A stretch of 64,000 bases of DNA from Microbulbifer sp. HZ11 (GCF_000708675.1 NZ_JELR01000002.1:1876228-1940227); one strand, 5' to 3'. Numbered from the stretch's first letter, positions 45,009 through 57,175 are shown. Notes: generated from the sequence alone by a model not told the origin. Made by a program: numbers and translations.

Positions 45009-47702
45009 ATGCCAGCGAAAAAACGCCGCTCTACCACCAAACGTTCCCATCGCAGCGAGGGGCGCCTCGGTCGCTGGATCAAGCGCCTCAGCCTGCTTGC
45101 CCTGCTCGGTGTGCTGGTGCTGGCGGGCTATATGGTATGGCTGGACATGCAGTTGCGCGAGCGTCTCGATAGTCGCCAGTATCAGCTGCCAGCGCGGGTG
45201 TTTGCGCGCCCGCTCGTGCTGAAAGAAGGCATGGTGATGCGCCCGGATGAGCTGGAGGCGGAATTTGCGGCACTCAATTACAAAAAGGTAGCGGCGGTCG
45301 ATGAACCGGGCCAGTGGCAGCGGGACGGCATGGAATATCTGGTGTGGCGAAGGGACTTTATCCACGCCGACAAGCGCGAACAGGCCGCCAAGGTACGCTT
45401 TCGTCTGCGCAACGATGAGTTGAGCGGCCTGCGTGATGAAGCCGGTACGGGGATCAAGGAGTTCCGTCTGGACGCAGCCCCCATTGGTACATTGCTGGGC
45501 GGCGGAGACGACCGCACTCCGGTGCGTATTGAAGAAATTCCGCCGTTGTTGGGGGCAACCCTGATCGCGGTGGAGGACCAGGATTTTGCTCATCACTTCG
45601 GCGTTTCGCCCCGAGGGATTGCCCGTGCCATGGTCGCCAATTTCAAGGCCGGCGGCGTGGTACAGGGTGGCTCCACTATCACCCAGCAGCTGGTAAAGAA
45701 CATCTTTTTCGATCACAAGCCCAGCCTGTGGCGGAAGTTTAACGAAGCGTTGATGGCGATCCTGATGGAGATCCATTACGACAAGGCTTACATCCTCCAG
45801 GAGTACATCAACGAGGTCTGGTTGGGGCAGCAGGGTAGTCGTGCTATCTACGGCTTCGGTCTCGCGGCCGAGTTCTATTTCCACAAACCCCTGAACCAAC
45901 TGGAGCCTCATCAGATCGCTCTGCTGGTGGGGCTGGCCAAGGGCGCGTCCTATTACAACCCCTGGCGGCATCCCAAGCGCGCGCTGGAACGTCGCAACAC
46001 GGTGCTGGATGTGATGCAGGAGCAGGGGTTGATTAGTGAGGAAGATCTCGCGCGGCTGAAGAAAAAGCCGCTGGAGGTGGCCACCGTCGGTGCCGCGGCC
46101 CAGAATCCCTACCCGGCGTTTACCGAGCGCCTGCTTGAGGAGTTGCGCCCCTATTACTCCGTAGAGGAGCTGCGGACCGCTGGTCTGCGGGTCTACACCA
46201 CCCTCGCGCCGTCGGTGCAACAGCTCGCGGAAGATGCCATTAGCGATGGGGCGACCAAGCTGGAGAAGGATCGCGGGATCAAGGCGGATTCCCTGCAGGG
46301 CGCCACGGTGATCCTGGAAAACCACAGTGGTAATGTGCTCGCCATGGTGGGTGACCGCCGCCCTCACTACCCGGGCTTTAACCGCGCTCTGGAAGCGCGC
46401 CGTCAGATCGGCTCTCTGATCAAGCCGGCGGTGTATCTGACCGCCCTGGAGCGCGCCCATGAGTACAATCTGGGAACCCTGATCGATGATGCGCCGATTC
46501 GCGAGGTCAGTGAGGATGGCCAGGTGTGGATGCCGGCCAACTTCAACAACCGCAGCCACGGTCAGGTGCCCCTGTACGTGGCACTGTCCCGTTCCTACAA
46601 CCAGGCGACGGCGCGTCTGGGGCTGGATCTCGGGATCGAGAGTGTGCGCCAGACCATTCGTCGACTAGGCGTGCAGGCGAACCTTCCGCGGGTGCCCTCC
46701 CTGTTTCTGGGTGCAGTGGAATTGACGCCCTACGAAGTGGCGGGCATGTACCAGACCATGGCGAATGGCGGTGAACATGTAGAGCCGCGCACACTGTTGG
46801 CGGTATCGGATGCCGAAGGTGCCCAGGTTCAACGTTTTCGCCCCAAGACCAATCGGGGGGTGGATGAGGTGCCCATCTACCTGCTGCGCTACGGGCTGGA
46901 ACAGGTCATGCGTGAGGGAACCGGCAAAAGTGCCTACCGCCGCCTGCCCAACAGTGTGCCCTTCGCCGGCAAGACCGGTACCACCAACAACTATCGGGAC
47001 AGCTGGTTTGCCGGCTTCAGCCCGGGAGTGACAGCGGTGGTATGGCTGGGCCGGGATGACAACGAACGCACCAGCCTCACCGGCGCTACCGGTGCGCTGA
47101 GTATCTGGACCGAAATTATGCGACAGTTGCCCCACCGCCACGGCCGTATTCAGGCGCCAAGGGGGGTGGAGTGGAAGCCCATCAACGAAAAGGGTGAGTA
47201 CATGGACCCGCGCTACTGCCAGGGCGGGCGCGAGGTGCCGATTTCCACAGAGAGCCGGCTGGTGACCGACCCGCGCTGTGAGCGCCGTGGTTGGTTCCGC
47301 AACTGGTTTGACCGCGACGACGAAAATGTTGCGCCGCGGGAGGATATGACCCCTGGCTGGGGAATAGACCCGGAACAGCAGCGCCGCGAGCGCCAGCAGA
47401 AAGAACAACAGGAGCGGGAACGTCAACTGCGTGAGCAACTGGACCTTGAAGGGCAACCGGTGCCCCAGCAGCCGCAACAGTATCCGCAGCAGCGTATCCC
47501 GCAGACCGAAGCCGAGCGTTTGCAGCGTCTCGAAGAGTCCGGTCGCCAGCAGGAGCAGCGCTACCTGGAGGAAGAGCGTCGCGCACAGGAAGAGCGGCGT
47601 CAGCTCGAGCAGCGCATCCAGGAGCAGGAGCGTCGCCGGGGTGCTCCGGTGGAGGACGCACAGCCCTGGCCACCGCAGGAAGAGGACGACCAATGGCCAT
47701 GA
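45009..47702 (+). CDS. mrcB: Penicillin-binding protein 1B
   Basis: 897 residues from ATG 45009 (MPAKKRRS). A basic cytoplasmic tail and one membrane anchor (LSLLALLGVLVLAGYMVWLD) are followed by a UB2H-like segment. The GT51 transglycosylase has AVEDQDFAHHFGVSPRG and GGSTITQQLVKN. The transpeptidase has active Ser in GSLIK, SRSYN and KTGTT. It polymerises and cross-links peptidoglycan. The last 110 residues form a Gln/Glu/Arg-rich, probably disordered or coiled tail, unusually charged and repetitive compared with E. coli PBP1b. Confidence 0.95.
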   Translation: MPAKKRRSTTKRSHRSEGRLGRWIKRLSLLALLGVLVLAGYMVWLDMQLRERLDSRQYQLPARVFARPLVLKEGMVMRPDELEAEFAALNYKKVAAVDEPGQWQRDGMEYLVWRRDFIHADKREQAAKVRFRLRNDELSGLRDEAGTGIKEFRLDAAPIGTLLGGGDDRTPVRIEEIPPLLGATLIAVEDQDFAHHFGVSPRGIARAMVANFKAGGVVQGGSTITQQLVKNIFFDHKPSLWRKFNEALMAILMEIHYDKAYILQEYINEVWLGQQGSRAIYGFGLAAEFYFHKPLNQLEPHQIALLVGLAKGASYYNPWRHPKRALERRNTVLDVMQEQGLISEEDLARLKKKPLEVATVGAAAQNPYPAFTERLLEELRPYYSVEELRTAGLRVYTTLAPSVQQLAEDAISDGATKLEKDRGIKADSLQGATVILENHSGNVLAMVGDRRPHYPGFNRALEARRQIGSLIKPAVYLTALERAHEYNLGTLIDDAPIREVSEDGQVWMPANFNNRSHGQVPLYVALSRSYNQATARLGLDLGIESVRQTIRRLGVQANLPRVPSLFLGAVELTPYEVAGMYQTMANGGEHVEPRTLLAVSDAEGAQVQRFRPKTNRGVDEVPIYLLRYGLEQVMREGTGKSAYRRLPNSVPFAGKTGTTNNYRDSWFAGFSPGVTAVVWLGRDDNERTSLTGATGALSIWTEIMRQLPHRHGRIQAPRGVEWKPINEKGEYMDPRYCQGGREVPISTESRLVTDPRCERRGWFRNWFDRDDENVAPREDMTPGWGIDPEQQRRERQQKEQQERERQLREQLDLEGQPVPQQPQQYPQQRIPQTEAERLQRLEESGRQQEQRYLEEERRAQEERRQLEQRIQEQERRRGAPVEDAQPWPPQEEDDQWP

Positions 47703-47814
47703 TACCGGCGATATGATCCCCTGAAACTGGTGACCTGCAGGATTTCGTGCTGGCCTTTTGTACTGACGATCGTTCATAATCTTCCGCCGATCGCGATTCT
47801 TATTCGGTCAGACG

Positions 47815-48786
47815 ATGCAGTATCGATTCGACAGCTTTTTTCTGGATATGACGCACCTGCGCCTGGCGGCAAATGCCCAGGTTGTAGATTCTGATGCCCG
47901 TCAGCTGCAATTGCTGGGGCTGCTGATTGCCGCCTACCCGGAGTGCGTCACCCGTCAATCCCTACTGGATCAGCTTTGGCCCAACACCGTGGTTTCCCAG
48001 TGGTCGCTGGGGCGGCTGGTTTCTGATACACGCAAGCAGTTTCGCGAGCTGGGCTATGCCGGTGAGCTGATCCAGACCCAGCATGGGCGCGGCTACCGGC
48101 TCTCGCCCGAGGTCGCAGAAAAGCTGCAGCGGGTCGAACCTGCGACGGAGTCTGCGGTAAGCCCCGGCTCTACTCACCCACACTCGGTTGACTCCTTCCC
48201 CCCTCGTGATACCGCCCCGGGAAGTGACCCGGCACATACCCCGGACCCGCTCTCGCACACCCGCGATCGCAGTTTCTGGCGGTTGTTTTCGGCGGTGGCC
48301 GTGGCGGTGGTGGTGACTGGGTTGGTAGTTTCCATGGTAACCGCACGGCGTATTCCCGGAGACGGGGCTCCGCTGGTCATCGGCGAGGCTCCGGGGGTGC
48401 GCGGGCGCATCCTGTGGGTGGATGACAACCCGGATAACAATCTCAGTGAGCGCAGCCACTTCGAATCGAAAAATATCGCGATTTACCTGGCGACCAATAC
48501 CGAAGATGCCATGACCCTACTGTCCATGTACCGCTATGATGCGGTGATCTCGGATATGGGGCGCGGTGGCGAGCCCCTGGCGGGCTTCAAATTGATGGAG
48601 CGCATTCGCAGCAAGCGTGACCGTACCCCCTATTTCCTGTACACCATCATGCCGTCGGAAACCCAGCGCCAGCTGGTTGTGCAACGGGGTGGTAACGGAG
48701 TGGCAGTGACGCCAGAGGAGCTCTACAGGATGGTGCTGCCTCTGTTTGAGAATGCGTCGTCCCCGGCTTCTTCCAGCCCCCCCTGA
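47815..48786 (+). CDS. Winged-helix (ToxR/OmpR-type) regulator with TM segment and receiver-like domain
   Basis: 323 residues. Residues 1-97 are a transcriptional-regulator C-type winged helix (DARQLQLLGLLIAAYPECVT, HGRGYRLSPEV). A Pro/Ser linker precedes one transmembrane segment (about 154-176). Residues 198-310 resemble a response-regulator receiver: ILWVDDNP (Asp203/Asp204), YDAVISDMGR (Asp247 as phospho-acceptor) and FLYTIMP. The conserved Lys near the end is missing (GVAVTPEEL). If the winged helix is cytoplasmic, a single membrane span puts the receiver-like domain in the periplasm, so it is more likely a non-phosphorylated sensor. Just upstream of a LuxR-type gene. Confidence 0.8.
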   Translation: MQYRFDSFFLDMTHLRLAANAQVVDSDARQLQLLGLLIAAYPECVTRQSLLDQLWPNTVVSQWSLGRLVSDTRKQFRELGYAGELIQTQHGRGYRLSPEVAEKLQRVEPATESAVSPGSTHPHSVDSFPPRDTAPGSDPAHTPDPLSHTRDRSFWRLFSAVAVAVVVTGLVVSMVTARRIPGDGAPLVIGEAPGVRGRILWVDDNPDNNLSERSHFESKNIAIYLATNTEDAMTLLSMYRYDAVISDMGRGGEPLAGFKLMERIRSKRDRTPYFLYTIMPSETQRQLVVQRGGNGVAVTPEELYRMVLPLFENASSPASSSPP

Positions 48787-49075
48787 TTGGTTCAGACGAC
48801 TGCCAGAACAGCCCCTCGGCAGGGACTTTTCTGGGGTGTCCCCTCTCTTCCTCTCTTGTCCCGAGCCCCTGAATTTCCTGCTATCACTGGCTTTCACAAG
48901 TATTCACAAGCTTTCAAAGACCTTGCGCCGCGCTACTGGCTACATTGGCTCCGTTGATCCCCGGGAGCCACCCCAGTGGGGTGGGGCTAACTGGCCAAGA
49001 CCGACCCCGGGGGGTGTTGAACGCGGGAAGCCGGATTCGAAAGCGGGCTTCCGGGTACTGTTGAATGGGGGAGTC

Positions 49076-49426
49076 ATGTTGGGGGCAGGACTGGGTGCGG
49101 CGCTACTGAAGGCTGCGGAAGCTGAAAGTGAGTTACCGCAGGTGCAGAAGCGACAGCCGGTGACGGTTGATGCTGCTGAGGTTGAAGTGGCGTCGGTGGA
49201 GGCTCGCGTTGACACGGTGGTGTCCGGTGGTGGAGCGCCTTTCAGTCGCCGTGAGCGCCAGGTGCTTGAGCAGGTTGCCGCCGGAGCAACCAGCGCGGAA
49301 ATCGCCGAGCGATTGCACATCTCCATCCACACGGTAAAAAATCACCGTAAAAGCATTCTGCGCAAGGCCGGCTGCCGCAACTCCGGTCAGCTGGTTTCCC
49401 GCTGTGCAGCGCTTGGATTGATCTGA
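49076..49426 (+). CDS. Small LuxR/GerE-type DNA-binding protein
   Basis: About 116 residues from ATG 49076. The last 60 residues are a GerE-type helix-turn-helix (FSRRERQVLEQVAAG, SAEIAERLHISIHTVKNHRK). The preceding region has a short hydrophobic Ala/Gly/Leu segment and no receiver or autoinducer domain. The frame stays open back to 48746, inside the preceding gene, so the start is uncertain. Probably works with the upstream membrane-bound regulator (inference from adjacency). Confidence 0.7.
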   Translation: MLGAGLGAALLKAAEAESELPQVQKRQPVTVDAAEVEVASVEARVDTVVSGGGAPFSRRERQVLEQVAAGATSAEIAERLHISIHTVKNHRKSILRKAGCRNSGQLVSRCAALGLI

Positions 49427-49495
49427 TCCGCCGAAAACGGGGCAGCTGCAGCGAGAAGGGCGCCGCACCGGGCGGCCCTCTGTCACTTCAGCCCG

Positions 49496-51227
<1,732 letters not shown>

Positions 51228-51229
51228 TA

Positions 51230-52411
51230 TCACCTCCGTTGCAGCAGCCCGTGGCAGGCCAGACCCGCTGTGAGTCCCCAGAAAGCCGAGCCGATCCCAA
51301 AAAAGCTGACCCCGGAGGCGGTGATCAGTAATGTGATGAGTGCGGCCTCGCGGCTGTCGGCCTCGGCGGTGGCACCGGCGAGGCTGGTCCCGATCACACC
51401 GATCAGCGCCAGCCCGGCGACGCCGGCAATCATGGCCTCGGGGAGCGCTTTAAACAGCATCACCAGGCTGGCCCCAAACAGCCCCGTCAGCAGATAAAAC
51501 ACACCTGCGGCGATACCGGCGATATAGCGCCGTGTGGGGTCGGGGTGGGCCTCAGGGCCCGTGCATATAGCAGCGGAAATGGCCGCAAAGTTAAACGCAA
51601 AGCCGCCAAAAGGGGCCAGCGCGAGGCCGGCCAGCCCGGTGCCGCCCACCACCGGCGAAATCGGCACTTTGCCGTAGCCGCTGGCGCGCAGTATCGCAGC
51701 CCCAGGCAGGTTCTGTGAGGTCATGGTGACGATAAACAGCGGCAGGCCCACACCCAGCAGTACCGCCGGGTTGAACGCGGGCGCCACCCACTGCAGCCGG
51801 CCAACGGACCAGGCCAGCTGCTCTGTGTGGACTGCCCCGAGCAGCCAGCTGGCGCCAAAGCCTACCCCCAGCACCAGCGGGATACAGTAGCGCGGCAGCC
51901 AGCGCCGCCCCAGCAGGTAAGTTAACAGCATCGCGCCCACCAGTGTGGGGCTGGTCTGTAGGGAGGTGAAGATCGAGAGCCCAAACTGCAGCAGAATGCC
52001 CGCGAGCATGGCACTGGCCAGGGGTAGTGGCACCCGCGCCGCAATCCGCTCGAAAGCGCCGGAGACTCCCAGAACCAGGGTGAGCAGGGCGCTGAACAGG
52101 AAAGCTCCGACTGCTTCGGGCAGGGAAACCCCGTGCAGGCTGGTGATCAGCAGTGCGGCCCCGGGGGTGGACCAGGCGGTAACCACCGGCGCGCGGTAGT
52201 ACCAGGAAAAGCCGATGCAGGTGAGGCCCATGCCGAGGCCGAGGGCCCCGATCCACGAGACCATTTGCGCCTCACTGGCGCCGGCGGCGTCCGCTGCCTG
52301 CAGCACGATCGCAACCGAGCTGGCAAAACCCACCAGCACCGCGGCAAAGCCCGCACTGATGGCAGACAGGGTGGTATCGCTACTGAGAGAACGCTGTGCG
52401 ACCTGCTCCAT
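51230..52411 (-). CDS. benE: BenE-family benzoate/H+ symporter-like transporter
   Basis: 393 residues, about 12 hydrophobic segments. AVLVGFASSVAIVLQAA, TAWSTPGAALLITSLHGVSL, VTMTSQNLPGAAILRASGYG and APFGGFAFNFAAISAAICTG match the BenE family. No benzoate-degradation genes are in the window, so the substrate may differ. No Shine-Dalgarno precedes the ATG, and operator-like sequence abuts it, suggesting a leaderless or very short leader transcript. Confidence 0.88.
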   Translation of the reverse strand: MEQVAQRSLSSDTTLSAISAGFAAVLVGFASSVAIVLQAADAAGASEAQMVSWIGALGLGMGLTCIGFSWYYRAPVVTAWSTPGAALLITSLHGVSLPEAVGAFLFSALLTLVLGVSGAFERIAARVPLPLASAMLAGILLQFGLSIFTSLQTSPTLVGAMLLTYLLGRRWLPRYCIPLVLGVGFGASWLLGAVHTEQLAWSVGRLQWVAPAFNPAVLLGVGLPLFIVTMTSQNLPGAAILRASGYGKVPISPVVGGTGLAGLALAPFGGFAFNFAAISAAICTGPEAHPDPTRRYIAGIAAGVFYLLTGLFGASLVMLFKALPEAMIAGVAGLALIGVIGTSLAGATAEADSREAALITLLITASGVSFFGIGSAFWGLTAGLACHGLLQRR

Positions 52412-52445
52412 AAAATGTATACCCGGCTAAAAATGTATACATTTT
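52412..52445 (-). promoter_or_regulatory. Putative GntR operator upstream of benE
   Basis: AAAATGTATACATTTT (52430-52445) is a perfect 16-bp palindrome containing the TGTATACA core typical of FCD-type GntR sites. Its left part AAAATGTATAC is repeated 18 bp away at 52412-52422, touching the benE start codon. Two sites nearly two helical turns apart would suit cooperative repression. Confidence 0.7.
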
Positions 52446-52538
52446 CAGCCAGGTAAGGATCGGGCGCAATGGGGGCCTGTGGGGGGGATCCTAGATTGAC
52501 CGCCACCGCTGGAGTCCGGTGGCGGAGTTGCAGTGCGT

Positions 52539-53822
52539 TCAGTCGAGGCGGGCGAACACCCGTCGCGCGGCGGCAATGGTGTTGTCGATATCCTCATCGC
52601 TGTGGGCGGCGGACATAAACCCGGCTTCGTAGGAAGCCGGAGCCAGGTACACGCCCTCTTCCAGCATACCGTGGAAGAAGCGGTTGAAACGCTCGGTGTT
52701 ACAGGCCATGACCTGCTGGTAATTGCTTACCTGCTCTGCGTCGGTGAAGAAGAACCCGAACATGCTGCCGACCTTGTTTGCAGTAAGCGGGATGCCGGCA
52801 TCCCTGGCCGCGGTCAGAACGCCGTCTACCAGGCGGTCGGTTTTTGCGCTCAGTGCGTCGTAGAGACCCTCCTCCTGGATCAGTTGCAAGGTCTCGAGGC
52901 CCGCCACCATGGCCATCGGGTTCCCGGACAGGGTGCCCGCCTGATACACCGGCCCCAGCGGGGCAATCTTTTCCATGATTTCACGTTTGCCACCGAAGGC
53001 GCCCACCGGCATACCGCCACCGATCACCTTGCCGAGGGTGGTGATGTCGGCTTCGATACCGTAGTGGCCCTGGGCACCGGTCAGGCTGACGCGGAAACCG
53101 GTCATCACCTCGTCCAGAATCAGCACCGCGCCGGACTGGTCGCAGACCTCGCGCAGGGTTTCCAGAAAGCCCGGCAGCGGCGGAATGCAGTTCATGTTGC
53201 CCGCCACCGGCTCGACGATGATGCAGGCAATCTGGTCGCCAATTTCGGCGAAACACTTTTTCACGCCCTCGATATCGTTGTAGGTGAGGGTGATGGTGTG
53301 GTCGGCAAGTGCTGCTGGGACACCGGGGGAAGACGGCACACCCATGGTGAGGGCGCCGGAGCCGGCTTTGACCAGCAGCGAGTCGGAGTGGCCGTGGTAG
53401 CAACCTTCAAACTTCACGATCTTGTCGCGCCCGGTGTGGCCGCGGGCCAGGCGAATGGCGCTCATAGTGGCCTCGGTACCGGAGTTGACGAAGCGCACCA
53501 GGTCCATGTCCGGCCATAGGCGGCACAGCTCTTCCGCCAGCTCGGTTTCCAGTTCGGTGGGGGCGCCGAAACTCAGACCGGACTGGGCCTGTTCGACAAC
53601 GGCATCAATCACATCGGGGTGCGCGTGGCCCAGCACCATCGGGCCCCAGGACTGCACGTAATCGATGTAGCGTTTTTCGTCGGCATCGTACAGGTAGGCG
53701 CCCTCGGCGCGCTCGATAAACACCGGAGTGCCGCCCACCGCGCGGAAGGCGCGCACCGGCGAATTGACGCCGCCGGGGATGACTTTCTGGGCTTCGGCAA
53801 AAAGGGATTCGGATTTGCTCAT
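52539..53822 (-). CDS. hemL: Glutamate-1-semialdehyde 2,1-aminomutase
   Basis: 427 residues from ATG 53822 ([20 protein letters not shown]). PLP enzyme converting glutamate-1-semialdehyde to 5-aminolevulinate, the C5 route feeding HemB. Seen: [50 protein letters not shown] and the PLP Lys in [19 protein letters not shown] hairpin at 52500-52525 (CCGCCACCG/CGGTGGCGG) lies just past its stop. The frame upstream to 54221 is not part of the gene. Confidence 0.96.
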   Translation of the reverse strand: MSKSESLFAEAQKVIPGGVNSPVRAFRAVGGTPVFIERAEGAYLYDADEKRYIDYVQSWGPMVLGHAHPDVIDAVVEQAQSGLSFGAPTELETELAEELCRLWPDMDLVRFVNSGTEATMSAIRLARGHTGRDKIVKFEGCYHGHSDSLLVKAGSGALTMGVPSSPGVPAALADHTITLTYNDIEGVKKCFAEIGDQIACIIVEPVAGNMNCIPPLPGFLETLREVCDQSGAVLILDEVMTGFRVSLTGAQGHYGIEADITTLGKVIGGGMPVGAFGGKREIMEKIAPLGPVYQAGTLSGNPMAMVAGLETLQLIQEEGLYDALSAKTDRLVDGVLTAARDAGIPLTANKVGSMFGFFFTDAEQVSNYQQVMACNTERFNRFFHGMLEEGVYLAPASYEAGFMSAAHSDEDIDNTIAAARRVFARLD

Positions 53823-53961
53823 AGAGATACGGACACCGGATTTGAGAGGGTGAAGGGAATTCGGGATTGGAAATTGCGCGGTATTATCGGCGGCACCGCC
53901 ACCGGTCGCAAACCGGATGGCAGATTTATCTGCGGCGGCGGAGGCCGGGCGTGATGTGCGC

Positions 53962-54753
53962 TCAGTCCTTACAGGTCCAGAACAGGCGGTTGGGAACCGG
54001 CCGCCCCATCCCCAGGCGGCGACTGCCGGCAATGGCGCTCCAGGTGAACTGCTGGCCGCGATTGACCGCCTCGAGCATGGTAAGCCCGTGGGCGATATGG
54101 CAGGCAATGGCGGTGGTAAGGGTGCCGCAGGCGCCGTAAGCAGCCGGGGGCAGGCGTTGCCAGCGGAATTCCCGCACCAGGCCGCGCGCATCGTAAAGCC
54201 GATTCTCCAGCTGCTGCTCACAGGCGGGTACGCCGGTCAGTAGCAGGTAGCGGCAACCGGTTTCCAGCAGCTCCTGAGCCTGGGCATCGTGAACGTCCGC
54301 TTCGCCCGCCATGGCGCGTGCTTCGCGGCGGTTTGGCGCCACCAGTGTGGCCAGTGGCAACAGCAGGTCGGTCATGGCCTTCCACAGCGGGGGGGCGAGA
54401 ACGCTTTCCTTGTCGGCGAGGGTGGCATCCGGGTCAATAATCAGCGGGACATCCGGGTAGTCCCGCAGAACGCTGTGCAGCGCGTGGACGTTCTCCACCG
54501 AGCCCAGGTAACCGATTTTGATGGCGGCGATCGGCATGTCCTCAAGTACCGCCCGGGCCTGCTCTACCAGCAGACTGTCATCCACCGGTGCCACACCTGC
54601 CAGTTCGCTGGTGTCGCCAACGGTGATTGCGGATACCACGGAAGCGCAATGGCAACCGAGACTGGCGGCAGTTTCCGTGTCGGCCGCTATGCCGGCACTC
54701 CCGCTGGGGTCGTGGTGGGTTACGGTGAGGACAATCGGTTGGCGTGTATCCAT
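53962..54753 (-). CDS. thiD: Divergent ThiD-like phosphomethylpyrimidine kinase
   Basis: 263 residues, ribokinase-fold ThiD family: [48 protein letters not shown]. Two normally conserved blocks are altered. The anion-hole motif GTGCT or GSGCT is GACGT (207-211), and the DPVM/DPVL segment after the third strand is [14 protein letters not shown]. The thiE gene that in pseudomonads sits between thiD and hemL is absent. Function in thiamine synthesis is likely by position but not secure; a salvage role is possible. Confidence 0.75.
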   Translation of the reverse strand: MDTRQPIVLTVTHHDPSGSAGIAADTETAASLGCHCASVVSAITVGDTSELAGVAPVDDSLLVEQARAVLEDMPIAAIKIGYLGSVENVHALHSVLRDYPDVPLIIDPDATLADKESVLAPPLWKAMTDLLLPLATLVAPNRREARAMAGEADVHDAQAQELLETGCRYLLLTGVPACEQQLENRLYDARGLVREFRWQRLPPAAYGACGTLTTAIACHIAHGLTMLEAVNRGQQFTWSAIAGSRRLGMGRPVPNRLFWTCKD

Positions 54754-54859
54754 GGGCGTTTGGGAACTCCTCGCAGATTTCCTAATTCTAGCCGGGGCGA
54801 CCGCGACCGGGTGGCCTGGGGCGCCCCTGTCGCGGTGGATTGACCGGTGACGTACTGGT

Positions 54860-55282
54860 TTAGAAGGGCTTCACCACGGCGAGAATCACAATGGCCAGCA
54901 GGGCCAGCACCGGCAACTCATTGAAAATTCGGAAATAGCGACCGCTTTTGGTGACGGTGCCGGTGGCAAACTTTTTCACGTAACTGCCGCAGATATGGTG
55001 GTAGCCGATCAGCAGCACCACCAGGGTCAGTTTGGCATGCAGCCAGCCGGCGGATTTGTAGTACTCGGGATTGAAGGTGATCAGCCAGATACCGAATATC
55101 AGAGTGGCGAGCATGGAGGGCGTGGCGATACCCCGATACAGACGCCGCTCCATAATCTTGAATCGATCTTTACTCACCGAGTCGGTAGCGTCGATGTGAT
55201 AGACGAACAGTCGCGGCAGATAAAACAATGCGGCAAACCAGCAGACCATTGAGATGATGTGGAAGGCTTTTACCCAAAGCAT
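54860..55282 (-). CDS. hemJ: Protoporphyrinogen oxidase HemJ
   Basis: 140 residues, four transmembrane helices. LWVKAFHIISMVCWFAALFY with the conserved His, LYRGIATPSMLATLIFG, HAKLTLVVLLIGYHH and YFRIFNELPVLALLAIVI are diagnostic of HemJ, the inner-membrane enzyme that oxidises protoporphyrinogen IX. Consistent with hemB and hemL within 6 kb. Probably transcribed separately from thiD (106 bp apart). Confidence 0.93.
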   Translation of the reverse strand: MLWVKAFHIISMVCWFAALFYLPRLFVYHIDATDSVSKDRFKIMERRLYRGIATPSMLATLIFGIWLITFNPEYYKSAGWLHAKLTLVVLLIGYHHICGSYVKKFATGTVTKSGRYFRIFNELPVLALLAIVILAVVKPF

Positions 55283-55354
55283 CGAAGCTCCTTATCCGGA
55301 GGAAAACCGGTTTATTCGGTGGTGCAAATTACTGCCTGCGGTCCTCGCAGAGGG

Positions 55355-57175
55355 TCACTGGCGATAATAATGTTCTATGTGCTGCGGCAGGATGATACCC
55401 GCCACATCGCTGTTCAGTACACCCGGGTTGCCCTGATCGTAATCTCGCCCGATATACAGGGCGTCTGCGCCGTGTTGCTCCAGCTCCTGATACGCTTCCA
55501 GCAGGGTGGCGCGCCAGCTCAAGGGGGCAACCTGCAGGCGTTCCCCCGGCAGCCTCAGCAGGTCGATTTTCTCGCTGTCTTCCGGTTCCGCCTCTTCGCC
55601 GTCGGCTTCTTTTTTTGGGCGCTGCAGAAAATTCGCCAGGTCCGCGGTGCGCAGGGCCTGGGTGCCGTTCTCCCCTTCCACCAGCAGCCAGGCCGGCTGC
55701 TGCTCAATCAGTCGCTGCGCCTGGGCTGCGTCCAGTTGTTGTGGGGCGACAGCAACTGCCCTCTCCATCGCGCCGGCGACGCCCACACGGCTGAGCATTT
55801 GCGCTCGCCATGACGGGGTGCCGCTTTTCCCCAGTGCGCGCAGGGATTCCTGGTAAATTCCCTGGGTCGAGAACAGTTGACGGCTCACCAGACAGGCCAC
55901 CACGATGGTCATCATCGCGGGAAACAGCACGTTCGGATTATAAGTGAGCTCGAGAATGGCCAGCAGCGCAGCAAGTGGTGCGTTCAACAGAGCCGCCATC
56001 ATGGCTGCCATCCCCACCATGGCATAGAGCCCGGGGCTGGCAGTGGCCGCCCCCAGCCAGAGATTGGCCAGATGGCCGGCGGCGCCGCCGATACAGGCGC
56101 CGAGTATCAGACTGGGGCCAATCACCCCGCCGGGGATGCCGAGGCCTGTGGCCAGAGCCGTTGCCACGAGCTTTGCCAGCACAATGGTCGAGAGGGTGGC
56201 GATACCCAGTTGCCCGAGCATGGCCATTTCCAGAGTGTCGTAACCGGTGCCCAATATCTGCGGCACCCACAGTGCCAGGATGCCGGTGGCCGCGCCGGCG
56301 AGTGCAAAGCGCAACAGGGGGTGAAAGCGTAATTGCAGAGGCAGCAGCCGACGCTGACTGATAATAAACAGGGCGGCGAGAGCCCCGACCGCCAGCGCGC
56401 ACACGAACAGGATGGGCAGCTCCGCCAGAGATTGCAGTTGTGATGCGGGTACACTGAATGCCGCCTGATGACCAAAGGCCAGACGGGTGGCGGCGCTGCC
56501 ACTGACCGCGGCGATCATCACCGGTAAGAAACCGGCCACCGTGTACTCCAGCATGACCACCTCCATGGCGAAGATCACGCCGGCCAGGGGGGTATTGAAG
56601 GAGGCGGCAATCGCCGCAGCGACACCACAGGCGAGGAGGGTGCGCAATGCATTGTTTGGCAATCGCAAACGGTGTGCGACCCAGGAGCCGCTGGCGGCCC
56701 CGAGGTGTACCGATGGCCCTTCGCGACCGATCGACTGGCCGCTCAACAGAGCCAGGGAGCCGGCGAAGAACTGCAGTAGCGCGTTTTTCATCGGCATTCT
56801 GCCCTGGTGGCTGTGCAGCCGGTCGAGCACGTGCAGTACCCCTACCGAACGCACCGAAGGCGTTACCCAGTGAAAAATGAGTCCCAGCAGAATGGCGCCA
56901 CTGAAGGGCAGCAGGAATCGCCAAAGCGGTGGCAGGGATTCGAAATCCTCCAGGCGTGGCAGGTACAGAATCGCCGGCCCTTCACTCAATTGCCGGAAGC
57001 CAATCACCACAAGTCCTGCACAGATTCCTATGACCAGTGCCAGTAGTACCAGGAGCGATAGGGCTTTTTGCGCAGACAGGTCCAGCTGCAGTCGGTCCAG
57101 CAGTCGCGGGCGGCGGGGATGGAGCGGTGACGGGGATGGGCTGGCAGGAGCGTTCGACTGCGTTCGGCGCCGCAC
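55355..57175 (-). CDS. ClC-type chloride channel/antiporter with C-terminal regulatory domain
   Basis: 606 residues. The ClC membrane core (about 35-440) has [19 protein letters not shown] (gating Glu152), [20 protein letters not shown] and the selectivity loop [17 protein letters not shown]. The first GSGIP motif is degenerate (SVGVLHV). The gating Glu suggests H+/Cl- exchange or a gated channel. The last 150 residues form a soluble, weakly CBS-like domain with an acidic insert ([16 protein letters not shown]). Divergent from argC. Confidence 0.9.
   Translation of the reverse strand: MRRRTQSNAPASPSPSPLHPRRPRLLDRLQLDLSAQKALSLLVLLALVIGICAGLVVIGFRQLSEGPAILYLPRLEDFESLPPLWRFLLPFSGAILLGLIFHWVTPSVRSVGVLHVLDRLHSHQGRMPMKNALLQFFAGSLALLSGQSIGREGPSVHLGAASGSWVAHRLRLPNNALRTLLACGVAAAIAASFNTPLAGVIFAMEVVMLEYTVAGFLPVMIAAVSGSAATRLAFGHQAAFSVPASQLQSLAELPILFVCALAVGALAALFIISQRRLLPLQLRFHPLLRFALAGAATGILALWVPQILGTGYDTLEMAMLGQLGIATLSTIVLAKLVATALATGLGIPGGVIGPSLILGACIGGAAGHLANLWLGAATASPGLYAMVGMAAMMAALLNAPLAALLAILELTYNPNVLFPAMMTIVVACLVSRQLFSTQGIYQESLRALGKSGTPSWRAQMLSRVGVAGAMERAVAVAPQQLDAAQAQRLIEQQPAWLLVEGENGTQALRTADLANFLQRPKKEADGEEAEPEDSEKIDLLRLPGERLQVAPLSWRATLLEAYQELEQHGADALYIGRDYDQGNPGVLNSDVAGIILPQHIEHYYRQ

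Noticed and set aside
44901..46559. 552-codon open frame antisense to mrcB
   Set aside because: Lies opposite the catalytic domains of PBP1b; composition is that of an antisense shadow and no ribosome site is seen.
54754..54859. TPP riboswitch upstream of thiD
   Set aside because: Only about 100 bp are available and no thi-box-like sequence is visible.
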